Of a stretch of 64,000 nt of DNA, positions 50,041-58,510 are shown piece after piece. Origin of the DNA: Filobacillus milosensis (GTDB lineage Bacteria > Bacillota > Bacilli > Bacillales > Alkalibacillaceae); contig NZ_SOPW01000005.1 in assembly GCF_004402015.1 (NCBI RefSeq), positions 1-64,000 of the forward strand. Direction: 5' to 3'. Positions within the stretch are counted from its first letter, which is position 1. Each line of letters begins with the position of its first letter. The notes beneath the pieces were generated by a model. The model had not been told where the DNA came from. It saw only the letters and a list, made by a program, of their open reading frames with translations, and made no database searches. Position numbers and translations under genes: made by a program.

Positions 50041-50937
50041 ATGTCACGCAAACCAATCTATGTAGAGATTCCAATTAAAGCAGAGATGAATAAGCTATGG
50101 AGCGCCACGCAAGTACCCGATCAACATGAACAATGGGATTTGCGTTTCTCATCTATTACATATTTACCGAAAGAAGGCGGTGAACCGCAGCACTTTACCT
50201 ACCAAACAAATATAGGGTTTGGTCTTGCGGTGAAAGGGTGGGGTGAGAGTGTTGGAACCCATGATGCCAAAGATGGATCGAAAACCTCTTCACTTCATTT
50301 TGGAACAGATCAAAAAATGTCTCTAATTAAAGAAGGAAGAGGCTTTTGGAAGTATAATCCCCAAAAAGATGGATCGATACAGTTTTTAACGCGTTATGAC
50401 TATGAAACTCGTTGGGGAATGTTGGGGCGTTTAATAGATCTAGTGTTTAGGCCATTAATGGGATGGGCAACAGCGCTGAGCTTTGATGTTGTGCGTCGCT
50501 GGTTAGAGTTAGGTGAAAACCCTAAACTGCAATACATTCGATTTTTTAGTGCATGGCTAATTGCACTACTATTTTTCTGGGTGTGGACCTATCACGGGCT
50601 AGTACCCAAATTATTATTCATGCATCCGACTGAGGTATCCATGACGACCGGGTCATTACCGATAACTGAAAAGCAAGCGGTTTGGCTAAATTATGTAGTT
50701 GGTGCTGGGGAAATAATTATTGGATTGATGTGGCTTTTTTATCGAAGGAAAAGTCATTTATTTAAATTACAGTTAATCGCGTTCCCGATGTTAGCAATAG
50801 CCGCTATAGTAGCTAACCCTGGCAATCTCGCGCATCCTTTTAATCCACTAACATTTAACCTAGCATTAGTTGTGTTATCGGCGGTAGGTTTAATGGTCAG
50901 TCGAAACCTGCCATCAGCTCGCAATTGTAAAAGGTAA
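50041..50937 (+). CDS. yndG: YndG-like fusion: SRPBCC-like domain + DoxX-type membrane domain
   Basis: A 298-residue protein. Residues 1-150 resemble a START/SRPBCC lipid-binding domain (PIYVEIPIKAEMNKLWSATQVPDQHEQWDLRFS). The remainder is a four-helix DoxX-like membrane domain (about 165-290). GGAGGG precedes the ATG. It is the first gene of a cluster with DUF4166, YndJ-like and another anchored protein, matching yndGHJ of Bacillus subtilis. Function is unknown; spore-associated expression in Bacillus subtilis is suggestive but not shown here. Confidence 0.75.
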   Translation: MSRKPIYVEIPIKAEMNKLWSATQVPDQHEQWDLRFSSITYLPKEGGEPQHFTYQTNIGFGLAVKGWGESVGTHDAKDGSKTSSLHFGTDQKMSLIKEGRGFWKYNPQKDGSIQFLTRYDYETRWGMLGRLIDLVFRPLMGWATALSFDVVRRWLELGENPKLQYIRFFSAWLIALLFFWVWTYHGLVPKLLFMHPTEVSMTTGSLPITEKQAVWLNYVVGAGEIIIGLMWLFYRRKSHLFKLQLIAFPMLAIAAIVANPGNLAHPFNPLTFNLALVVLSAVGLMVSRNLPSARNCKR

Positions 50938-50948
50938 AGGAGTAAGGC

Positions 50949-51548
50949 ATGTCGATTTACGAAAAAGTACTTGGAGATAAATTCAACAAGCTCCACCCGA
51001 TGCTGCAAAAACGATACGAATTGATGGGTGAACGCGCGATCGTTGGAAAAGGAGTCATGTACACTATTCAGGGTGGAACTCGACTATTGAATCCGATTAT
51101 GAAACTAGGGACGAAGCGTAAACTCTTGTTTCCTGAAAAAGGTGAACAAATCCCATTTATGATCAAAAACACACCAAGGGAGAACGGACAACAAATTCAC
51201 TGGGAGCGAGCGTTTGAGTTTGAACGCTTACGGTATTTTAATGCCTTAATGAGTTATGATTCTAGGCGTCAGGTCATCAAAGACTATTTAGGAGAACCAC
51301 CGATTGTCTACTCTGACTTAATCTTTCAAGTATCAAATGGTGAACTAATTATTACTTCTAGTAAACAACGATTAATATTGGGGAAGATTGAGTTGCCTTT
51401 ACCTAAATGGTTGCAAGGCCAAGCGAGGGTTAAAGAGCGTTTCAATGACGAGCTGAATAAATTTGAAATTTCTGTTGAAGTGACGAATTCACTCATCGGA
51501 CAGATATTTGCCTACGAAGGGGAATTTACAAGTGAAGACCTTACATAG
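50949..51548 (+). CDS. yndH: DUF4166 protein (YndH-like)
   Basis: A 199-residue soluble protein. DUF4166 features: YEKVLGDKFNKLHPMLQKRYELMGERAIVGKGVM, then PFMIKNTPRENGQQIHWERAFEF, ending in FAYEGEF. Its ATG is 11 nt after the preceding stop with AAAGGAG upstream. It overlaps the YndJ-like gene by 17 nt, so the genes are co-translated. Confidence 0.85.
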   Translation: MSIYEKVLGDKFNKLHPMLQKRYELMGERAIVGKGVMYTIQGGTRLLNPIMKLGTKRKLLFPEKGEQIPFMIKNTPRENGQQIHWERAFEFERLRYFNALMSYDSRRQVIKDYLGEPPIVYSDLIFQVSNGELIITSSKQRLILGKIELPLPKWLQGQARVKERFNDELNKFEISVEVTNSLIGQIFAYEGEFTSEDLT

Positions 51549-53097
51549 AATAGCTTTACTCAATTTAATAGTTTTGGGTGCAATTGCCTGGCTGTCGCCT
51601 CATGAGTGGTACTTCTTACTTTTGACTGTTGCACAGCTCGTTTATGTCCCATTTTTGCTTGGGTCGTTCTTGAAAAAAGACGAATTAGCAAAACTATCGT
51701 CAGCAGCCTTTCTTGCAGTCATCATTCTTCAATTAACTGGAGATACAAGGTTTGATGGGCTACTTGCTGCCATATACTTTTTCTTTACAATTGTGATCGC
51801 TTTTCATGGGGTAAAGAGGTTCCTCAATCGTGGTTTTACTCATCTTGAGGAATTTATGATTGATATAGGGATGGTGTACTTGGCCGTTGGTGGAATGTGG
51901 TTCTTTGCCTATGAAGCGGGAATTAATACAGGATTCAGCCCCATGTTGAAGTGGCTAACAGCGATTCACTTTCATTATTCAGCATTTATGTTACCTATAA
52001 TAGTTGGACTTTTGGGGCGAATTGACCAGTTAAGAGGGTACCGTGTACTTGCGACAATTATTATTGTTTCTCCAATTATAGTTGCGCTAGGGATCACCTT
52101 CTCGACGACGCTTGAACTTGTATCAGTGCTTGTTTATATCGTAGCAATCTATGGTTTAATTCTTTTAAGCTTTCGAACTAAATATACTAGTGCATGGCAG
52201 AAGTGGTTTATGCGGCTGGCTTTTCTCGCTCTTGGGATGACCATACTATTTTCATTAGCTTACGCTTATGGTAACTGGTCAGGTTCATATCATATTTCAA
52301 TTACTTTTATGTTAAAATTCCATGGCTTAATGAATGCCGTTATTTTTGGAGTGAGTGGGGTAATGGTAGCCACTGCATTTCTGCCACCTACTAAATTCCA
52401 GAAGCCTAATTTTCCAGTGAGTAAATTACGAGGTAAAGCGAGAGTGGGAGAAGGATTTTTAAAAGGAAAAGTTGATTATAAGCAGTCGGTTCAAGGTTTA
52501 GTCGATGACATGACTATTTATCAATTAGACTTTGCTCGAACCATTAAAGATTTCTATGAAAATACAGGTAACTACAGATTATTTGCCGAAGTAAATTGGC
52601 GTCACTGGTTTCTGCCGTTTGCTATGGTTTACCGTTTATTTAGTAGAGTTTCCCAGCAGATTAATCTACCAATCTCTAAGCAACAAGTTGAAATGACTGG
52701 GGATATTTATTCTCTAAAAAAAGACTTAGACTCACGCGATCGTGTTCGGGCCTGGGTCAGGAAAATTAACCACGATACAACGTTCGTCGCGCTTTACTCT
52801 GAGCACCAAGAAAGTGACAAAACGTACATGAATATTGCTCTGCCATTACCTGGAGCAACAATGACTGGAATATTAGCTTTATCTAAAGAAGATGAAAGCT
52901 TAATTTTATCCAGTCGTGAACAAGGTATCTATTTAGGTTTTCGGGATTACTTAATGAAACTACCCTTACATGAGAAGTTTAAAGTACGAGAAATTGCGGA
53001 TGGTCGACTAATTGCTGAACATAGAATGTGGCTGTTTAATCTACCATTTTTAACGATAGATTACGAGATTGTAAAGGATGACATATATGAAAAATAA
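51532..53097 (+). CDS. yndJ: YndJ-like multi-TM protein
   Basis: About 521 residues. The N-terminal 290 residues form about nine to ten TM helices (YndJ domain); the C-terminal 210 residues are soluble, with a DUF2071/DUF4166-like beta-rich domain (for example KARVGEGFLKGKVDYKQSVQG). I prefer GTG 51532, preceded by AAGGGG at 9 nt, to the upstream TTG. The gene overlaps both neighbours. Function unknown. Confidence 0.8.
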   Translation: MKTLHRIALLNLIVLGAIAWLSPHEWYFLLLTVAQLVYVPFLLGSFLKKDELAKLSSAAFLAVIILQLTGDTRFDGLLAAIYFFFTIVIAFHGVKRFLNRGFTHLEEFMIDIGMVYLAVGGMWFFAYEAGINTGFSPMLKWLTAIHFHYSAFMLPIIVGLLGRIDQLRGYRVLATIIIVSPIIVALGITFSTTLELVSVLVYIVAIYGLILLSFRTKYTSAWQKWFMRLAFLALGMTILFSLAYAYGNWSGSYHISITFMLKFHGLMNAVIFGVSGVMVATAFLPPTKFQKPNFPVSKLRGKARVGEGFLKGKVDYKQSVQGLVDDMTIYQLDFARTIKDFYENTGNYRLFAEVNWRHWFLPFAMVYRLFSRVSQQINLPISKQQVEMTGDIYSLKKDLDSRDRVRAWVRKINHDTTFVALYSEHQESDKTYMNIALPLPGATMTGILALSKEDESLILSSREQGIYLGFRDYLMKLPLHEKFKVREIADGRLIAEHRMWLFNLPFLTIDYEIVKDDIYEK

Positions 53098-54265
53098 ATG
53101 GTTAATTCTGACCTACAGTCTGTTGGTCATACTAATCATTTTTCTATTTGTAAAAAACCAAGATTTAAATGATCAACAAGTCAATAAAGAACGCGAGCAA
53201 TTTCTGGACTTAGTATGGTCTGATCAAGAAATGTCACGCAGGATTAGTGTATCTTTAGAAGGGTTTAGCAACAAAGATGAGGAAGCACAACAAGAAGCTC
53301 TATTGAAATCATATGAAGCGGCAGCATTAGTGCAGCTATCTTATCTTCGCCATGACTTAATCCCTGATGAGGTATTTAACCAGTTTAAACATTCGAAATA
53401 TACGTCAATATGGCGCGACACTTATGTTTATCTGCACTATTTACAAGGAAAGAAGAAGCCGTTGTCTGAGCTAGACTTTGAACACTTAGAAACTTTAAGA
53501 CAAACACATCAAATGATTGATTCAATGTTTGATGAAATGAGTATGATGATTCAAGAAGATAGGGAGTGGCATGATCTTGTTAAAAATGATTTGCTGCCCT
53601 ATATGAAACGATCGATTGAACAATTAGAAAAGCAACCAAGTGTTTGGAACGAGCGAGAAAATCAACCGATTGGCCAGAAGGATTTTATTAAACTGAATTG
53701 GACGCAAGTTGATATAGTGAATGAGGAATTACCTATTATAGAAGAACCTGAGTCCTTGGAGAAAGAAGGGCCATATGTGTTCTATGAAAATGATGGTCCA
53801 ATACATGGTGCAATCCTCCACAATGATCGGTATTATGATTTAGGTAAAGTTGCTATGGTCAATGCATCGCATACAATCAACATTTCGGAGAAGACTTTAT
53901 TTGGAGAAGGCGTTATTAGAATTGATGGTGTTTTAGGAGCTAACTATTCTCAATCTAATTATTACAAGTTAGGAGAGAATAGTGTAAAACTAATTTTGAC
54001 GGTGGACGGAAACTTACAAGAAGTAGATGTTGATCGTGACGGACAAAGAGAAATTGTAGTATCAACAGGTACGGCATCAGAAACAATAGTTTATAGAAAA
54101 CAAGAAGATTATTTAGAAAAAGTGAACATCAATGACGTTCTTGGTGTTCAATCGGTTATTTACAATGAGCAACAATTCATTGTTCATTATCAAAAGGCTA
54201 ATGAAACAGTGAAAGTGACTTATCAATTATACGAGAATCGTTTAATGGATCAAGAAGAAATGTAA
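53087..54265 (+). CDS. Membrane-anchored protein of the yndGHJ cluster, unknown
   Basis: About 392 residues: one N-terminal TM helix (about 5-22) and a large extracytoplasmic part with helices up to about 180, then a beta-rich region (about 210-390, with VDRDGQREIVVSTG, a calcium-loop-like motif). AAAGGA lies 8 nt before the ATG. It overlaps the YndJ stop by 11 nt and is the fourth gene of the operon. No family recognised. Confidence 0.65.
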   Translation: MKNKWLILTYSLLVILIIFLFVKNQDLNDQQVNKEREQFLDLVWSDQEMSRRISVSLEGFSNKDEEAQQEALLKSYEAAALVQLSYLRHDLIPDEVFNQFKHSKYTSIWRDTYVYLHYLQGKKKPLSELDFEHLETLRQTHQMIDSMFDEMSMMIQEDREWHDLVKNDLLPYMKRSIEQLEKQPSVWNERENQPIGQKDFIKLNWTQVDIVNEELPIIEEPESLEKEGPYVFYENDGPIHGAILHNDRYYDLGKVAMVNASHTINISEKTLFGEGVIRIDGVLGANYSQSNYYKLGENSVKLILTVDGNLQEVDVDRDGQREIVVSTGTASETIVYRKQEDYLEKVNINDVLGVQSVIYNEQQFIVHYQKANETVKVTYQLYENRLMDQEEM

Positions 54266-54325
54266 TGCAGTTTCAACCGCCTTCTCCTATAATAGGAGTA
54301 CAAGATTAATTTTAGGAGTGAACAT

Positions 54326-54718
54326 ATGACTTTTATAGACATAGTAATTATTATTGCTGTTCTTTTTATTGCAGCTTTTGCAGTCGAAATGATACTGATA
54401 AAAGTATTAAATATCCCAATACGTGAATCTCGATTTATTAATGATCAGCATAAAAAACGCTACAAACAATTTTTAATAATTTACGGTGTTGTCATGCTGG
54501 TAATGTTTATATTCTACATACTTCAAATGATTATCGTTTTTATCCCTCTAACATTAGTAATTCTTTACCCAGTTCTAAGTGCGCTGGTTGATATGGTTAT
54601 GGAAATCAAGTATGCACCAGAAAATCGTCGATACATTATTTCAATATCAAATATTGCCGTATACATTTCATTTTTAGTGATGTTATTTACGACAGACTTA
54701 TTTGGGTTGGTTGGATAG
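54326..54718 (+). CDS. DUF4181-like membrane protein
   Basis: A 130-residue protein with four hydrophobic segments (about 4-25, 48-68, 70-92, 108-127). The N-terminus after TM1 reads LIKVLNIPIRESRFINDQHKKRY, as in DUF4181 proteins of Bacillus. TAGGAGTG precedes the ATG. It probably has its own transcript; a small hairpin (CTCCTATAATAGGAG) lies upstream. Confidence 0.6.
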   Translation: MTFIDIVIIIAVLFIAAFAVEMILIKVLNIPIRESRFINDQHKKRYKQFLIIYGVVMLVMFIFYILQMIIVFIPLTLVILYPVLSALVDMVMEIKYAPENRRYIISISNIAVYISFLVMLFTTDLFGLVG

Positions 54719-54760
54719 CTTTCGAATTAAATGGTGAAAGTTAGCAAAAGGAGTGATCTC

Positions 54761-56155
54761 ATGTTTCATGCAAAATCAGTTGAACAGTTGATTGAAAATA
54801 AGCAGGATTTGTTCACGAAAATGAGTGAACAAATTTGGGAATATGCTGAAACAGCTTTTCTTGAAAAACAATCTACTCAATATATTATTGAGAAACTGGA
54901 AGATGAAGAGTTTGAAGTTGAGCGCGGTCTTGCAGGGATTGAGACGGCTTTTGTTGCAACTTACGGAAAAGGAAAACCTGTCGTAGCCTTTCTCGGTGAG
55001 TACGATGCGTTGCCAGGCTTAAGCCAGAAAAAAGGTGTTGGTGAGTATGAACCTATTGAAAAGGGTGGCAATGGCCATGGGTGTGGTCATAACTTACTCG
55101 GAACAGGTTCATTTGCAGCAGCTGTTGCTGTGAAAGATTACATGAAAGAACATGGAATTGAAGGTACTGTTCGTTACTATGGATGTCCTGCTGAAGAATT
55201 CGGTGATGGTAAAGCGTTCATGGCAAAAGAAGGTGTGTTTGACGATGTTGATTTTGCATTATGCTGGCATCCAGGCCCAGTTAACACCCTTTTTAAAATG
55301 AAGGTGCTTGCGGTTAATCAAGTCTATTTTCGTTTTAAAGGGCGTTCAGCTCATGCCGCAGCTAGCCCTCACCTTGGACGAAGTGCACTAGATGCAGTAG
55401 AGCTAATGAATATTGGTGTGAACTATTTGAGGGAACACATTATTCCTGAGGCTCGGGTACATTATGCTGTGACAAACACCGGTGGTAACGCACCGAATGT
55501 TGTGCAGTCTGAAGCGGAAGTGTTGTATTTGGTCCGTGCACCGAAAGTGTCCCAAGTCAAAAGCATCTATGAACGGGTTTGTAAAATCGCAGAGGGTGCG
55601 GCGCTTATGACTGAAACGGAGCTAGAGATTGTATTTGATAGTGGGTCATCAGATATGGTTGATAATGAAGTTCTCGATCAAGTTATGGAGAAAAATTTTA
55701 CTCAAATCGCTCCACCAACTTATACAGAAGATGAAGTCGCTTTTGCTGAAACCATTCGCAAGTCATTATCTGAAGAAGAGCTGAATGAGCTCTGGGCTCA
55801 AAATCTACAAAACGTCACCTTGGCCCGTGATTTTATTGATAAAGAAAACCTGGACCTCCCGGCTGGTTCAACGGATGTTGCAGATGTCAGTTGGATTACG
55901 CCAACTACGCAAGCGGTAACCACGTGCATGGCAAACGGAACGGCTCTTCATTCATGGCAAGCCGTATCACAAGTTGGCACGTCAATTGGGCAGAAAGGCA
56001 TGCTTTATGCTGGAAAACTCATGGCTGCAACTGCATTAGATGTCATGCAGGACCCGGAACTTTTACAAAAAGCAAAAGATGAACACTATCAAATTGCCGG
56101 CAAAGACAAATATATAAGTCCGATTCCAGATGGCGTAAAGCCAGGGTTGGCTTAA
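54761..56155 (+). CDS. M20-family amidohydrolase, AbgB-like
   Basis: About 464 residues, larger than M20D enzymes and similar in length to AbgB (p-aminobenzoyl-glutamate hydrolase subunit B). Metal and catalytic residues are seen in GNGHGCGHNLLGTG, GCPAEEFGDGKAFM, HPGPV, RSAHAAASPH and ADVSWITP, and the C-terminal MANGTALHSWQ is characteristic. AAAGGAG lies about 9 nt before ATG 54761; an upstream ATG at 54731 is a weaker start. It should cleave an amide in the cytoplasm. Ends at a strong terminator. Confidence 0.87.
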   Translation: MFHAKSVEQLIENKQDLFTKMSEQIWEYAETAFLEKQSTQYIIEKLEDEEFEVERGLAGIETAFVATYGKGKPVVAFLGEYDALPGLSQKKGVGEYEPIEKGGNGHGCGHNLLGTGSFAAAVAVKDYMKEHGIEGTVRYYGCPAEEFGDGKAFMAKEGVFDDVDFALCWHPGPVNTLFKMKVLAVNQVYFRFKGRSAHAAASPHLGRSALDAVELMNIGVNYLREHIIPEARVHYAVTNTGGNAPNVVQSEAEVLYLVRAPKVSQVKSIYERVCKIAEGAALMTETELEIVFDSGSSDMVDNEVLDQVMEKNFTQIAPPTYTEDEVAFAETIRKSLSEEELNELWAQNLQNVTLARDFIDKENLDLPAGSTDVADVSWITPTTQAVTTCMANGTALHSWQAVSQVGTSIGQKGMLYAGKLMAATALDVMQDPELLQKAKDEHYQIAGKDKYISPIPDGVKPGLA

Positions 56156-56165
56156 AGATAGGAAA

Positions 56166-56200
56166 AAGTTACTCAGATCAAGTACTGAGTAACTTTTTTT
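56166..56200 (+). terminator. Terminator of the AbgB-like gene, merging with array D
   Basis: AAGTTACTCAG and CTGAGTAACTT form an 11-bp stem with an 8-nt loop, then TTTTTTT. The T tract coincides in phase with the first unit of repeat array D. Confidence 0.9.
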
Positions 56201-56345
56201 ATCTAGTATATATGATTTATTATCCACTTCATCGGATTTATTATCTACTTAATCAATTTTATTATCAACTTTTTGAGGTTTATTATCTACTTCTTAAAAT
56301 TTATTATCTACTTGCCCCAATTTATTCGCCACTTCATAAGATTAT
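56196..56345. repeat. 21-nt phased repeat array D (7 units)
   Basis: The core TTATTATCTACTT (variants TTATTATCCACTT, TTATTATCAACTT, TTATTCGCCACTT) starts at 56217, 56238, 56259, 56280, 56301 and 56322, all 21 nt apart, with an in-phase partial unit at 56196 formed by the terminator T tract plus ATCTAGT. It is the same core as array C, 17 kb away, and shares its orientation. From 56346 to 56542 I see only A+T-rich leader sequence with a Shine-Dalgarno for the next gene. Confidence 0.92.
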
Positions 56346-56542
56346 CAATACTATTCTGGAATAATTGACTATCTTTTAATTCAGCGGGCTATCCACTTTA
56401 AAATTTTGGAAAAACTTTCAATCTTTTATAGTTTGCTTTTTAACGCTAAGCGTTGTAAGATTAACGCGCATTGAAAATATTATATGCAACTTAGTAGTTT
56501 TACCTGAACCTGGTAGATAGAGAGAAAAGGGAGGGTTGAACG

Positions 56543-57466
56543 ATGAGAATGAATCATACTATTGCTTACGCTATGGTTGTTCTCGGCGCGTCCTTATGGG
56601 GCATACAGGGTTTGTTCGTTCAGAACTTATACTCATATGGCCTCACACCGTGGCAAGTTGTTACGGTACGTTTAACGATTTCAAGCCTAATTTTATTAAT
56701 CATTTTAGGCACTTTAGCTAGGAGTTACCTTAAAATAAGGTTAATAGATCTTCCTTATTTTATTGGCCTAGGAATTTTAAGTATCGCCTTTTTCAATTGG
56801 TTTTACTTCCAAGTGATGGACCTGGCATCACTTTCTGTCGCCGTTGTCTTTGTCTACACATCACCAATCTTCGCAGCCATCATTGCAAAAATCCTTTTCA
56901 AAGAAACACTAACTACTGCAAAAATCATCTCAATATTACTGACCATTATAGGCAGTGCCTTAGCTATTGAATTTATTCCACTTGGTGAATCTTCGCTTAC
57001 TATACTAACAGTCATATTTGGCTTGCTCGCCGGTTTTTTCTGTGCGACTTATAGTTTAATAGGTAAAAACGTCAGTCAATGGTATCATCCTTTTACCATA
57101 ACGTTTTATTCCGTGTTTTGTGGCAGCTTGTTTTTAATACCAACAAGTCAAATCTGGGAACATGGTGACGTTCTTTTGGAAGGTGGAATTTGGGGCAATA
57201 TATTAGGGCTCGCAATTTTTTCAACAGTCATCGCTTACATGCTTTATACTATTGGATTAACTTTTATCGAATCTAGTAAAGCAACGATTTTAGCCTCTGT
57301 TGAGATTATCATTGCGGTATTAGTTGGTGTGGTTGTACTTGGCGAAGTATTAACTGTTTGGCAGTTGCTAGGCTTTGTGTTTGTCTTTTTATCGTTATTC
57401 TTAACGGTCTTTTCATTTAAACCTCAATTGAAAAAAGGTCAATTTAACCCGAGTAAAGGAAGATGA
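56543..57466 (+). CDS. EamA/DMT-family transporter
   Basis: A 307-residue protein with ten TM helices in two EamA repeats (5-140 and 150-290). Typical text: GIQGLFVQNLYSYGLTPWQ and ASLSVAVVFVYTSPIFAAI in the first, TIGLTFIESSKATILASVEII in the second. It is a metabolite exporter or importer of unknown substrate. GGGAGGG precedes the ATG at about 7 nt. The stop lies inside its terminator. Confidence 0.87.
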   Translation: MRMNHTIAYAMVVLGASLWGIQGLFVQNLYSYGLTPWQVVTVRLTISSLILLIILGTLARSYLKIRLIDLPYFIGLGILSIAFFNWFYFQVMDLASLSVAVVFVYTSPIFAAIIAKILFKETLTTAKIISILLTIIGSALAIEFIPLGESSLTILTVIFGLLAGFFCATYSLIGKNVSQWYHPFTITFYSVFCGSLFLIPTSQIWEHGDVLLEGGIWGNILGLAIFSTVIAYMLYTIGLTFIESSKATILASVEIIIAVLVGVVVLGEVLTVWQLLGFVFVFLSLFLTVFSFKPQLKKGQFNPSKGR

Positions 57467-57490
57467 TTCTTCCTAACTCGGGTTTTTCTT
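57448..57490 (+). terminator. Terminator overlapping the EamA stop codon
   Basis: CCCGAGT and ACTCGGG flank the inner arms AGGAAGA and TCTTCCT with a TGAT loop; TTTTT follows. The stop codon TGA is in the loop. Confidence 0.9.
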
Positions 57491-57618
57491 TTATTATCGG
57501 ACCTTTTTTCGTCGTTTCCGGACGTTTTCATCGATTATCCATGGTCGAATCGTGTCGAAAGTACTTAAAAAATCTGTATTTCCGGAGCTCCAAAAGGGTT
57601 TTCCGGACTTTTAAATAA
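57491..57618. repeat. 21-nt phased repeat array E (6 units)
   Basis: The CGGAC core (consensus TTTCCGGACTTTT) has its central CGGAC or equivalent at 57498, 57519, 57540, 57561, 57583 and 57604: spacings 21, 21, 21, 22, 21. Three copies match closely; the third (TATCCATGG) and fourth (AAAGTACTT) are diverged. The first unit, TTATTATCGGACC, looks like a hybrid with the array C/D core. It lies between two convergent terminators. Confidence 0.78.
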
Positions 57619-57620
57619 AT

Positions 57621-57647
57621 AAAGGGACCGATTAAATGTCGGTCCCT
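57621..57647 (-). terminator. Terminator of the UspA/small-protein operon
   Basis: AGGGACCGA and TCGGTCCCT form a 9-bp stem; on the minus strand TTTATTT follows. Confidence 0.82.
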
Positions 57648-57653
57648 ACCAAT

Positions 57654-57836
57654 CTAATTATGTTTATCGGCAATAAGCTGATCTACTTTGTCTTCTAATC
57701 GTTTTAAGCGGTCATCCTTTTTCTTCATAGATAAGAATATAAGAATAAGTATTAAAGGAATTCCGAGTGCAAATACAAACATGATGAGTTGGGCGAACAT
57801 GTCACCGGTATTGAGTGCTGACATCAATAGATTCAT
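57654..57836 (-). CDS. Small membrane-anchored protein, DUF4083-like
   Basis: A 60-residue protein: N-terminal amphipathic part, one TM helix (about 16-38) and a short coiled coil (DDRLKRLEDKVDQLIADKH). TAGGAGGGG precedes the ATG. It lies 16 nt after uspA on the same strand and probably forms an operon with it. The resemblance to DUF4083 is from memory. Confidence 0.6.
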   Translation of the reverse strand: MNLLMSALNTGDMFAQLIMFVFALGIPLILILIFLSMKKKDDRLKRLEDKVDQLIADKHN

Positions 57837-57852
57837 ATATACCCCTCCTAAA

Positions 57853-58272
57853 CTATTTCACGATCATCACAGGGCACTTAACGCGTTTTGCTACTTTGTG
57901 GCTGACACTACCTAAAACCATTTCTTGAAGAACGTTTAACCCACGGCTACCAATAATCACAAGGTCGAAGTCCTCATCATTGGCATACCTCACAATAGTT
58001 GGGCCCGGTTCGCCTCGTTTAATTTCAATAGAATAATCTAAATCCATTAAATCAAATTTTTCTTCAATGGGTTTTAATCTTTCTAGGCGTTTCATTTCTA
58101 CCGTTTCTTTGTCGCCTACTTCAAGAACATCATGTTTAGACGTATCACCATCAATGACATAAATGATAGTAATATGTGCATCACCTTGCATATTTGCAAG
58201 TTCAGCGGCATGTTCTGCTGTACGTATGGAATGGTCCGAACCATCTGCGGCTACTAAAATGTTTTGATACAT
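57853..58272 (-). CDS. Universal stress protein (UspA family)
   Basis: A 139-residue UspA-fold protein with start MYQNILVAADGSDHS and the ATP-binding signature GSRGLNVLQEMVLGSVS (G-2x-G-9x-GS). It should bind ATP and dimerise. AAAAAGGAG precedes the ATG. It is divergent from the SulP transporter, a common neighbour of UspA genes in Bacillaceae, and may be co-regulated with it. Confidence 0.9.
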   Translation of the reverse strand: MYQNILVAADGSDHSIRTAEHAAELANMQGDAHITIIYVIDGDTSKHDVLEVGDKETVEMKRLERLKPIEEKFDLMDLDYSIEIKRGEPGPTIVRYANDEDFDLVIIGSRGLNVLQEMVLGSVSHKVAKRVKCPVMIVK

Positions 58273-58510
58273 AACGTTCTCCTTTTTCTTTTATTCTATC
58301 ATGCATGGAAAAAATAAGTACAACTTTTTTACTAATAGATTAGATTGACTATTATATCGAAGAAAAAAAGAGTATAAGAAAGCATAATTCCAAAGTATAC
58401 GCTTACATGCGATTATAAAATTTTTTCTTTACGTGGTATAATCACTTTCGTTCTTGTCGAATAAGCACTGCTACGGGTGGTGCAAAAATTAATGGAAAAG
58501 AGGTGCGATA

